64,000 bases of DNA from Lachnospiraceae bacterium (lineage in GTDB: Bacteria; Bacillota; Clostridia; Lachnospirales; Lachnospiraceae): assembly GCA_029099805.1 (NCBI GenBank), contig JAQXOR010000127.1, forward strand, positions 1 through 64,000, read 5' to 3'. This document shows, one piece after another, positions 55,987 to 64,000 of the stretch. A model generated the notes under the pieces. The model did no database searches, had not been told where the DNA came from, and saw only the letters and a list, made by a program, of their open reading frames with translations. A program made the translations under genes and the position numbers. Position 1 is the first letter of the stretch. Every line of letters starts with the position of its first letter.

Positions 55987-56015
55987 ATTGTATCACGTAC
56001 TTTAGGAAAAATCAA
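55987..56015 (-). promoter_or_regulatory. rimP-nusA operon promoter (TTGATT-17-TACAAT)
   Basis: -35 at 56015-56010, -10 at 55992-55987. Confidence 0.65.
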
Positions 56016-56199
56016 GTAGTTTTTTTGAAATCTCTCAATTTTCATCAGATTTCCCACAGCCTGCTATACCAGCCATTATAAGCATAAACATCATGATAGT
56101 TACAAACTTTTCTCCTCCGCTCAAACAAAATATCACTTTATTTTTTCTTCCACCGACTATACACAAATTCATCAAAAGCCAAAGATAAATCAGGCAATA

Positions 56200-58020
56200 C
56201 TACTGATTGATCTTGTAATAATCAAACTCCGCATATCCTCCTGCTTCCTTTGTGGCATAGCAGAACAGGAAGCTCCTGGTTCCCATAAAGGTAGTGGAGG
56301 TAGAAAAGCCCAACTGCATCTGATTTCCGAACTCCACCCAGTTTTCACCGTCCATACTGTAAGAAAACGTCGCACGATTTCCGCTCAAATCATAGGATAT
56401 CTTAAGACAAACCTCCGCATCCTCCGGAAGAGGTTCTTCTGTTTTTGCATTCAATGCTTCAAACGCAGTCTTAAACTGACTGTTTGCCTGATAGATATAC
56501 TTATCGCCCTTCTCATCGCAGTATACCCCAATCATTCCGTAATGCTCGGACACAGCACTGATACCGGCATAATCCCCGTTCGTTAAACCTGCTATGGAAA
56601 TCTTTGTCTCTGTATCACACTTCGGTCCTACGGTTCTCTGTGTCAGGGAATTATGCGCCTCATAAAGATTGCCTACTACCCTGTCGGTCGTAAGACGCAG
56701 ATAGCCCGGACGTTCTGTCACAGACCAGTATTCCTCTGCCGGATTGTGATTCCACTGCCATACTAATTTCAGTTTCTCTCCGGCCTCATAATCAAAGGTA
56801 TCATCATCAACAAAGTAATTTTCTTCCTCGCTGTCCGGTAATTGAATCCGCATCGGCATATCGGACTGATTCGGCAAAAACTTTCCGTTCATGGCATAGG
56901 TCCCCATCATCGGCCAGTTCTCCTGCCAGTCAACCGCTACAATGGACGGCACACGTCCGACACTGCCTCTGTCCTGAAATAAAAATCCGTACCAGTCCCC
57001 GTACTGGGTCTGTATAAGGCCTCCCTGTGCAAGTCCCGCACCGTTATTTCCGGAACCGCCCTCATAAATGATTTTTTCTTCCCAGGTCCCCGAAAGCAGA
57101 TTTTTGGAACGATAACAAAGCTGTGTCCGCATCCATTTATTACTTGGAGACGCAATGATACAGACATAATAATAGTCCCCGATTTTATACGCATGTGCAC
57201 CTTCCCATAACGACCAGCCGCTTGCCGTAAAAATCGGTCTTGCTCCTCCTACTGCCTCAACCGTACGGTTCTCCTCGTTCAATCTCAACTGCTGGATACG
57301 GCAGGTTCCGCCACTTGCCGAGATTCCGTATAGATTTCCATCGTCAAAGAGAAGTCCCGGGTCATGTAAAAATCCGTTCATCTTATATTTCTTCCATGTA
57401 CCGTTTTCAATATCAGCGGTCGTGTAAATATAGAAGCCGTGATTATTGCTGTTGAATCCGACATAATAAAGACCGCTTGTCTCATCATATCGCAAAGAAG
57501 CGGCCCAGGAACCACGGGAATACATATCCTTCCCGTTTTCCATACGTCCGTAATCATCATCTTCCATGATATCGTACACATAATTAACAATCTGCCAGTG
57601 CACCAGGTCCTTTGATTTCATGATTGGTACACCCGGACACAGGTTCATTGTCGTACTGGTCATATAATAATTATCGCCTGCACGGATAATATCCGGGTCC
57701 GGAATATCCGCATACAGCGTAGGATATTTCACAAGTGCATACTTATTAATATCCGCAACTGCAGCCGATGTTGGTGTTACCGCAGGTGGTGTAGCTGCAT
57801 CAAGTACTTCCGTTACCGTCTCCTTTGCAGGTGTAACCGCCGGTGTACTATCCTGTTCCGGAGACATAGAAAGAGAGCCGGATAGCCCCGTCTCTGGAGA
57901 CGGGGACACCTCACTGCCCTCTTGTATATTACCGTTACAGGCCAAAAGAACGCTGCCGGTGCAAAAGAAAACCAACACCAGAAGCAAACCTCTTTTTCTA
58001 TTCTTCCGCCTATCTGTCAT
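56200..58020 (-). CDS. Glycoside hydrolase family 43 lipoprotein
   Basis: 606 aa; lipobox SVLLACNG; YPTLYADIPDPDIIRAGDNYYMTSTTMNLCPGVPIMKSKDLVHW. Confidence 0.92.
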   Translation of the reverse strand: MTDRRKNRKRGLLLVLVFFCTGSVLLACNGNIQEGSEVSPSPETGLSGSLSMSPEQDSTPAVTPAKETVTEVLDAATPPAVTPTSAAVADINKYALVKYPTLYADIPDPDIIRAGDNYYMTSTTMNLCPGVPIMKSKDLVHWQIVNYVYDIMEDDDYGRMENGKDMYSRGSWAASLRYDETSGLYYVGFNSNNHGFYIYTTADIENGTWKKYKMNGFLHDPGLLFDDGNLYGISASGGTCRIQQLRLNEENRTVEAVGGARPIFTASGWSLWEGAHAYKIGDYYYVCIIASPSNKWMRTQLCYRSKNLLSGTWEEKIIYEGGSGNNGAGLAQGGLIQTQYGDWYGFLFQDRGSVGRVPSIVAVDWQENWPMMGTYAMNGKFLPNQSDMPMRIQLPDSEEENYFVDDDTFDYEAGEKLKLVWQWNHNPAEEYWSVTERPGYLRLTTDRVVGNLYEAHNSLTQRTVGPKCDTETKISIAGLTNGDYAGISAVSEHYGMIGVYCDEKGDKYIYQANSQFKTAFEALNAKTEEPLPEDAEVCLKISYDLSGNRATFSYSMDGENWVEFGNQMQLGFSTSTTFMGTRSFLFCYATKEAGGYAEFDYYKINQ

Positions 58021-58038
58021 ATTTTATCTCCTCCGCTA

Positions 58039-60330
58039 CTATCCGCGATAGTAGTTAATCAGACATCCCTTTGTAATAATTTCACGCTCATCATCCGTAA
58101 GCTCACCGAGACGTACCGTAAACGGTACCATTTTTTCTCCGACCACATAAGCCGTAATCTCGGACTGCTTTTCCGCAACAGCCTTCTTAATGTCCTTTAA
58201 GAAGATATAGTCACCGTTCTTAAACGGGAGCTCGCCGTCAAATAAGAACGGAAGCATTCCCCAGTTGATGAGATTACTGCGATAGCGCTTGGTCGCATAT
58301 TCCTTTGCAATATTAGCAAGACCGCCCAGAACCTTCTGACAGCTTGCAGCCTGCTCACGGGCTGAACCGTCGCCCGGCTTGGTTGCATAAATCACACTGC
58401 CAATCTCTGTCGCCGCCGGATTCACTTCCATCTGCTTTGCAACCGTCTCGAACGCTGCAGCCACTTCTGCATTTGCTTCCTTTATCTCCGCAAGAGCACC
58501 ACCGGCAATTCTCGCTTTCTCAGCCTTCTGTACCTCCTTCGCACGTCCGACATATGCCGGGTCCTTTCTGGAAAGAGTAAACTCTGCCAGACCGAGCGGA
58601 TTGGATCGGTAAGAGGAAGTCTCGCCGGACGGAATCAACTCATCCGTCGTAGTAACCGGATCATGAATCTCGGAAACTACCTTTAAGAGCATATCATCGG
58701 TCAGCTCAGACATTGCCGGCCAGTCCACAATACCCGGTCCGAACTTCACCTCCGCATTCTTATCCGGCTTTCCTGCACCGAAGTATACTCTGTTCTCGTA
58801 AATAGAAGAATCGAAGAAATATGCCGGCTTTGTGAAAGTAACATCCAGCTCATCCGCACCGGTCAGGAAGCCCTTATTTGCTGCGGTCGCTGCAATAGAA
58901 CGTGCATCCATAAGTGCAACGGAAGCAATCTGACCGTTGGTAACCTTGGAACCCTCGCGATTCGGGAAGTTACGGGTGGAATGACGGATACTCAAGCCGT
59001 TATTTGCCGGAACATCACCGGCACCGAAGCACGGTCCGCAGAATGCGGTACGGATGGTAGCACCGGCACGCATCAGCTCCGCTACTCTGCCGTTCTTTAC
59101 AAGCTCCATGAAAATCGGCTGGCTCGCCGGATATACGCTTAAGGAGAACTCATCGTTACCGATAAACTTATCCTTTAAGATATCAGCAGCATCACAGATA
59201 TTTTCAAAGCCGCCGCCTGCACAGCCCGCGATAACCCCCTGCTCAATGTAGAGCTTGCCGTCACGAATCTTGTCACGTAACTTGTAGGTAACCTTATTGT
59301 TATTCAGGCTTACAAGAGCCTTCTTCTCAACCTCTGCAAGAATATCCTCCAGATTAGCCTTTAACTCCGCAATGGTATATACATTACTCGGATGGAACGG
59401 CATTGCAATCATCGGACGGATTTTGCTTAAATCCACTTCGATTAAGCCATCATAATAAACGACGGAAGAAAGCTTTAACTCCTTATAGTCTTCCTTTCTG
59501 CCGTGCAGCTCATAAAACTGCTCTACCGCAGAATCAGTCTCCCAGATGGAGGAAAGACAGGTCGTCTCTGTCGTCATAACATCCACGCCGATACGATAAT
59601 CCACGCTTAGATTATGAACACCTTCTCCAAAGAATTCCATTACCTTATTGTTGACATAACCGTTGGCAAATACAGCACCGATAATTGCAAGCGCAATATC
59701 CTGCGGACCGACACCCTTTGCCGGCTTTCCGGTCATGTGAACACCGACTACCTTCGGCATATTAATATCATAGGTCTTATTCAAAAGCTGCTTAACCAGC
59801 TCCGGACCACCTTCACCTACTGCCATGGTACCGAGCGCACCGTATCTGGTATGACTGTCAGAACCAAGAATCATCTTACCGCCACCTGCGAGCATCTCTC
59901 TCGCAAACTGATGAATGACAGCCTGATGAGGCGGAACGTAGATTCCACCGTATTTCTTCGCACAGGAAAGTCCAAACATATGATCATCTTCATTAATCGT
60001 ACCACCAACCGCACAAAGGCTGTTGTGGCAATTCGTCAATACGTACGGTACCGGAAATTCGGTCAATCCGCTGGCCCTTGCCGTCTGGATAATACCGACA
60101 AAGGTAATATCATGAGACGTAAGCTTATCGAACTTAATCTTTAATTTCTCCATGGAATCTGAGGTATTATGAGCCTCTAAAATCCCATAAGAAAGCGTTG
60201 CTTTTTTCGCCTCATCTGCTGCCGGAACACTGCCAAGCACTGCAGCTAACTTCTGTCTCCCCTCTGCGGTATCCTCGATAACTTCCGAACCGTTTACCAC
60301 ATAAGCACCGTTTTTTAATAATGTAATCAT
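58039..60330 (-). CDS. Aconitase-superfamily hydratase (YbhJ-like)
   Basis: 763 aa; [74 protein letters not shown]. Confidence 0.9.
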   Translation of the reverse strand: MITLLKNGAYVVNGSEVIEDTAEGRQKLAAVLGSVPAADEAKKATLSYGILEAHNTSDSMEKLKIKFDKLTSHDITFVGIIQTARASGLTEFPVPYVLTNCHNSLCAVGGTINEDDHMFGLSCAKKYGGIYVPPHQAVIHQFAREMLAGGGKMILGSDSHTRYGALGTMAVGEGGPELVKQLLNKTYDINMPKVVGVHMTGKPAKGVGPQDIALAIIGAVFANGYVNNKVMEFFGEGVHNLSVDYRIGVDVMTTETTCLSSIWETDSAVEQFYELHGRKEDYKELKLSSVVYYDGLIEVDLSKIRPMIAMPFHPSNVYTIAELKANLEDILAEVEKKALVSLNNNKVTYKLRDKIRDGKLYIEQGVIAGCAGGGFENICDAADILKDKFIGNDEFSLSVYPASQPIFMELVKNGRVAELMRAGATIRTAFCGPCFGAGDVPANNGLSIRHSTRNFPNREGSKVTNGQIASVALMDARSIAATAANKGFLTGADELDVTFTKPAYFFDSSIYENRVYFGAGKPDKNAEVKFGPGIVDWPAMSELTDDMLLKVVSEIHDPVTTTDELIPSGETSSYRSNPLGLAEFTLSRKDPAYVGRAKEVQKAEKARIAGGALAEIKEANAEVAAAFETVAKQMEVNPAATEIGSVIYATKPGDGSAREQAASCQKVLGGLANIAKEYATKRYRSNLINWGMLPFLFDGELPFKNGDYIFLKDIKKAVAEKQSEITAYVVGEKMVPFTVRLGELTDDEREIITKGCLINYYRG

Positions 60331-60374
60331 AGTTTTCCCTTTCCTTCGTTCAACGACGAACTTCTATTCCGTAG

Positions 60375-60398
60375 CTAAAAGCTGTCTCAGACAGCTGA
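60375..60398 (-). terminator. Stem-loop terminator (AGCTGTC TGA GACAGCTTTTAG)
   Basis: 7-bp stem, short T tract, after the 184-aa gene. Confidence 0.5.
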
Positions 60399-60404
60399 TA
60401 CTCC

Positions 60405-60959
60405 TTATTCGATATATCCATCCTTCGGATTAATGTAATATACATCATCACAACCGGTAATTACCGTAGAATTAAACAATCCCTCACCGGCCTTTAAACG
60501 GACAATCAATTCTTCTTCTCCGGTGTCTGCTAAATCAAAACTTATTTTGCCGTCGAAGCTGTGTAAAAACTGTCCGGTCTGTAACAGGGCTTCTCCACCG
60601 TCCTCGAAAGCAATCAGCACCGACAACCATGCATTTCCTTCTAATTTCGATAACGCAAGACTTTCCGTGGACTCTTTGATTTTCTCTTTTGCAGCCACCG
60701 AATCAAACTCCATAATATCCGTAATATCTCCGTTTTCATCCTCATACCAGAACTGTAATTTCGAGATATTATGGGAGGACCTGTTTTTTACGACTATTTT
60801 GTTTTCCATGCCTTTTTCGATAAAAATTAAGACTACTACTACTGACAGCAATATTCCCAGTGCCGCTAACACATAATATATCTTTCTATTATTTGCTTTT
60901 GGGGTTTCTTCTGATTTTTTGCTTTGATATACGTAATTATTTGTCTTTACTTTACTCAT
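60405..60959 (-). CDS. Hypothetical single-TM protein
   Basis: 184 aa; TM segment IYYVLAALGILLSVVVVLIFI then an extracytoplasmic domain. Confidence 0.7.
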   Translation of the reverse strand: MSKVKTNNYVYQSKKSEETPKANNRKIYYVLAALGILLSVVVVLIFIEKGMENKIVVKNRSSHNISKLQFWYEDENGDITDIMEFDSVAAKEKIKESTESLALSKLEGNAWLSVLIAFEDGGEALLQTGQFLHSFDGKISFDLADTGEEELIVRLKAGEGLFNSTVITGCDDVYYINPKDGYIE

Positions 60960-60990
60960 TCCCAGTCTCCTAAGCTATTATTAATGTTCT

Positions 60991-61030
60991 AAAAAAAGAG
61001 GTGATGCCCGTTTGCGTCACCTTCTCTTTT
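60991..61030 (-). terminator. Rho-independent terminator after cheX
   Basis: GGTGACGC AAACGG GCATCACC stem followed by TCTTTTTTT. Confidence 0.75.
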
Positions 61031-61042
61031 CATTTCCTGTGC

Positions 61043-61516
61043 TTATGCCAGTTTCAATAAGAAGAACAATCTGACCTCACCGCCGTCATATAATAACGGC
61101 ACCTTTATTGAAGTCATATTCGGCGACGTAAGTGTCGTGCTCCCCATTCCGAGCGTCGGCGGTGTAATATCGATTCTGAAATTCTTATTGGAAAGCAATG
61201 TTGCTGCATTTCCCATAATCATATTACCAAGCTCACTTAACGCGCTCTTTGCCATATCATCGATTTCAGTAACCGGCATTCCCATCATCATCCGGGATGC
61301 AATATCCTTGGCAACATCTATATCAAACACAATACATACCTGTCCCGATATCTCACCCGTTACTCCCAACATAATGAATAAAGGCTCACCGTCGATACTC
61401 AAATTATCTTTAGAGAGTGTCCCAAGCTTTGTCTGAATATTGCAGACCTGCGACAATATCTGTTGTGCCGATATCAAAAAAGGGTTGATATGCTCTACCG
61501 AAATAATTTCTGCCAT
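61043..61516 (-). CDS. CheX-like chemotaxis phosphatase
   Basis: 157 aa; SALSELGNMIMGNAATLLS, PTLGMG. Confidence 0.85.
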   Translation of the reverse strand: MAEIISVEHINPFLISAQQILSQVCNIQTKLGTLSKDNLSIDGEPLFIMLGVTGEISGQVCIVFDIDVAKDIASRMMMGMPVTEIDDMAKSALSELGNMIMGNAATLLSNKNFRIDITPPTLGMGSTTLTSPNMTSIKVPLLYDGGEVRLFFLLKLA

Positions 61517-61661
61517 ATAGTCCCCATACCTTTCTTAGCTGTATGCCAACTTCTTTCGTAAAATAAGTTTCTTGAACAGCTACCAATACAGTTTCTTCCC
61601 ACACTGATTATCTTCTATAATACCAAATTTGCGTGAGACTTTCAAGACTTTTCCTAATTTT

Positions 61662-63563
61662 TTAAAAAAGCAAATAAATCAGTGAAATAGCAAGCCCTGT
61701 TGCAGCAAGAAGAAGTCCGAAAGACACACTCCCTGTAATCAGGGAAAATGTCTGTCTTGCCTCCAGTTCGCTGACTGCAAACACCGACACAAATGATTTT
61801 ACAATCGGATGATTACGGAACAGTGTTTTATTTAATACAGAAACAACCGCATCCATAGCCGTACCTAACATATGTGTCATTTTGGTACCTACCCAGATTG
61901 ACATCTTTCTCTTTCTCGGAGCAAAAACGGTAGAACGCAAAAGTCCTGTTACCCCATCTACCAGAGTATCGCAGATTCTGCTAAAAAAAGCAAGAACAAA
62001 CGGTAAGAATCCAAAAAACACCGGTCGATATACGGACTCTTCCAAATCAAGCCAGGCAGGAATCCGGTTTACATATACTCTTCTTTCCTTTTCCCGTTTC
62101 ATTAACAACCCACGTACAACCAAAACGTATACCAGAATACCGATACTTACCGAAATGGCAGCACCCTTTAAATTTTCTGCCGAAAGCCAGTGTATGTGCT
62201 CTGATTCTCCGGTAAGAAGTTCGGCCGGGCAGAAAAACTCCTCTGCAGTCCTGCCGATTTTGGCAAAGATAACATCCGGCGTCAACCCTAAAAACGGTAT
62301 CAGTAACGCAGAGCCGCACACAGCGATTCCGGACAGAGGTGCCATACTGTATTTCTGTCCTTTTGCCTCCCCGTCTCCCTTTTCAATAAAGATTGCAATG
62401 AAAAGCTTTAGCATATAGGCAAGTGTCAATCCGCCCGCAAGTAAAAACAACACTTCTACAGTCTTAAACATTCCGATTTCGGAATGCAGTCCATTTGCCT
62501 CCAGATGCTCCATATGCTCAACAATGCTCTCATGTAATAAAGTCTTACTGATATACCCGTTAAATCCCGGTATTCCCGCAAGTCCAAGTCCTCCAAATGC
62601 AAATGCAGCAGCCAAAAGAGGATGCTTCCTTCCGTAACCGCGTACTTCATTCAGATTAAGAGAATGTGTGTTTACATAAATCACACCCGCTGCAAGGAAC
62701 AGAACAAGCTTCAGTATTGTATGGTTTACCATATGATATACGGTCCCCTGCAATGCAATTCCGCGTCCTTCCATAATACTGAGCATGCCGATACCTAACG
62801 TAATAAAACCGATTTGCGAAACGGAAGAACATGCGAGCGTACGCTTAATATCAATCGAAAACAATGCCGATACGGCACCGAGTACCATGGTGATTGTTCC
62901 TAAAATCAATGTCACCCTGCCCCAGGAGGCATCTGCAAACAATATATGACAGTTCACAAGCAGCATCCCGAAAATACCGCATTTGGTAAGCATACCGGAT
63001 AACAATGCGGAAGCCGGTGCCGGTGCGGCGGGATGTGCCTTTGGAAGCCAGATATGAAGCGGAAATACACCTGCCTTTGCTCCAAAGCCTACCGTAAGTA
63101 ATGCTGCAGCTGTATATAAATATGTCTGACGGTTGCCGAAATTGCCGCCTTCTCCGGCCAGAAATGCAAACGCAGAATCCCGAAGCTCCGAAATCAGAAG
63201 TGTTCCGAATGCATGATCCAGCATAAACAGGCCCATTAACATGGACAAACCGCCGATTACCGCCACGGCCAGATAGGTTTTTGATGCCCGCAGGGCAGCC
63301 TCTGTTTCTTCCTGTGCCACCCATACATAGGAGGTAAAGGACATAATCTCGAAAAACAAAAACAGAGTCATCAAATCTGCCGCAAAAAACACACCGAGAA
63401 CAGCTGCAAATGTTGCAAAATAGAAAACAAAGTATCGAATTAAATTCTTATGATGATGAAAATACTGTTTTGAAAACAACAGCGTAATAATCCAAAGGAA
63501 TGTTGCCAGCAATGCATACAGTACCCGAAATCCGTCCGTAGCAAATTGAAGTGCTCCTATCAT
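61662..63563 (-). CDS. Proton-conducting transporter subunit (NuoL/HyfB/MrpA-D-like)
   Basis: 633 aa, multi-TM; FFEIMSFTSYVWVAQEE, HIWLPKAHPAAPAPASALLSGMLTKCGIFG. Confidence 0.88.
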   Translation of the reverse strand: MIGALQFATDGFRVLYALLATFLWIITLLFSKQYFHHHKNLIRYFVFYFATFAAVLGVFFAADLMTLFLFFEIMSFTSYVWVAQEETEAALRASKTYLAVAVIGGLSMLMGLFMLDHAFGTLLISELRDSAFAFLAGEGGNFGNRQTYLYTAAALLTVGFGAKAGVFPLHIWLPKAHPAAPAPASALLSGMLTKCGIFGMLLVNCHILFADASWGRVTLILGTITMVLGAVSALFSIDIKRTLACSSVSQIGFITLGIGMLSIMEGRGIALQGTVYHMVNHTILKLVLFLAAGVIYVNTHSLNLNEVRGYGRKHPLLAAAFAFGGLGLAGIPGFNGYISKTLLHESIVEHMEHLEANGLHSEIGMFKTVEVLFLLAGGLTLAYMLKLFIAIFIEKGDGEAKGQKYSMAPLSGIAVCGSALLIPFLGLTPDVIFAKIGRTAEEFFCPAELLTGESEHIHWLSAENLKGAAISVSIGILVYVLVVRGLLMKREKERRVYVNRIPAWLDLEESVYRPVFFGFLPFVLAFFSRICDTLVDGVTGLLRSTVFAPRKRKMSIWVGTKMTHMLGTAMDAVVSVLNKTLFRNHPIVKSFVSVFAVSELEARQTFSLITGSVSFGLLLAATGLAISLIYLLF

Positions 63564-64000
63564 AAAACGATTCCTCCCTTCGCAATCTCTGCAAACAGCT
63601 CAGTCAGTGGCCGCGCAAATATTCCGAGTAAAACGATTAAGGCACACAGCAATATCAGCGGAACCGTCATATATGCATTTGCCTCGCAGCGTGCCGTTTC
63701 CGGCTGTACACCTGCTTTTGACGGAAAACAGGTCTTAAACACAACAAGGAATAAATAGATTGCAGTCAATACCGCCGATATCAAAAGCACGACAACGCCC
63801 ATAAACGCCAGTGGATTCCCTGCATGTAAGGCTGCCTCTGCCAGATTCCATTTACTTAAGAAGCCCGGAAGCGGCGGAACACCCGATAATGCAACAGATG
63901 CAAGTGTAAAGCAGGCGAAGGTAATCGGCATACGCTTTCCCATGCCACGCATATCGTGCACATATTCCTTTCCGGTTTTATACAATACTGCTCCGGCGCA
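63560..64000 (-). CDS. Proton-conducting transporter subunit (NuoN/MrpD-like), C-terminal part; extends beyond window
   Basis: GKRMPITFACFTLASVALSGVPPLPGFLSKWNL; frame open to the window edge; 4-nt overlap with the downstream gene. Confidence 0.85.
   Translation of the reverse strand, partial: CAGAVLYKTGKEYVHDMRGMGKRMPITFACFTLASVALSGVPPLPGFLSKWNLAEAALHAGNPLAFMGVVVLLISAVLTAIYLFLVVFKTCFPSKAGVQPETARCEANAYMTVPLILLCALIVLLGIFARPLTELFAEIAKGGIVL

Noticed and set aside
135-63758. The many plus-strand ORFs in the track (e.g. 19404-20162, 49156-49941, 51823-52629)
   Set aside because: They lie opposite well-supported minus-strand genes, have no recognisable domains, and are unusually rich in Cys/His/Arg/Ser as expected for antisense frames.
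1-64000. tRNA/rRNA genes, prophage, integrase, CRISPR or defence genes
   Set aside because: None recognised by eye. Absence of short RNAs is not proven because no covariance search was possible.

Overview
The window looks like a chromosomal segment of a spore-forming, fibre-degrading Clostridia, probably Lachnospiraceae (inferred from gene order and protein content, not searched). Every CDS I can support is on the minus strand. The plus-strand ORFs in the track look like antisense shadows of these genes. Main blocks: mutL; GH5 and Fe-ADH; pepF next to an opp-type peptide ABC transporter whose subunits carry large insertions; mutS, rnhA and a membrane MutS-like ATPase; NlpC/P60; spoIVA-gpsA-plsY-der; DUF512, pgeF, yraN, FlhB-like, rnhB, rbgA, lepB, rplS; a trmD-rplS junction split by GH5, AraC, dus and MCP genes; rimM, khpA, rpsP, ffh, ylxM; a Na/Pi cotransporter; ribF, truB, nrnA, rbfA, infB, ylxQ, ylxR, nusA, rimP; GH43; a YbhJ-like aconitase-family hydratase; CheX; and part of a proton-conducting (Nuo/Mrp/Hyf-like) operon. 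The most interesting non-coding observations are: (1) a 127-bp palindromic MITE-like element in two inverted copies (2095-2221 and 8252-8378), plus a solo end hairpin at the rnhB stop codon; (2) a ~136-nt nearly full-length inverted repeat between khpA and rimM; (3) two junctions (gpsA/spoIVA and Na-Pi/ylxM) where a terminator-like hairpin carries the next gene's Shine-Dalgarno in its 3' arm and a promoter inside or beside the 5' arm. The most interesting protein observation is the enlarged Opp system: OppD has a ~377-aa insertion, OppF a ~90-aa insertion, OppC a ~185-aa extracytoplasmic insertion, and OppA is 878 aa. All calls come from reading the sequence. No searches or folding programs were run.
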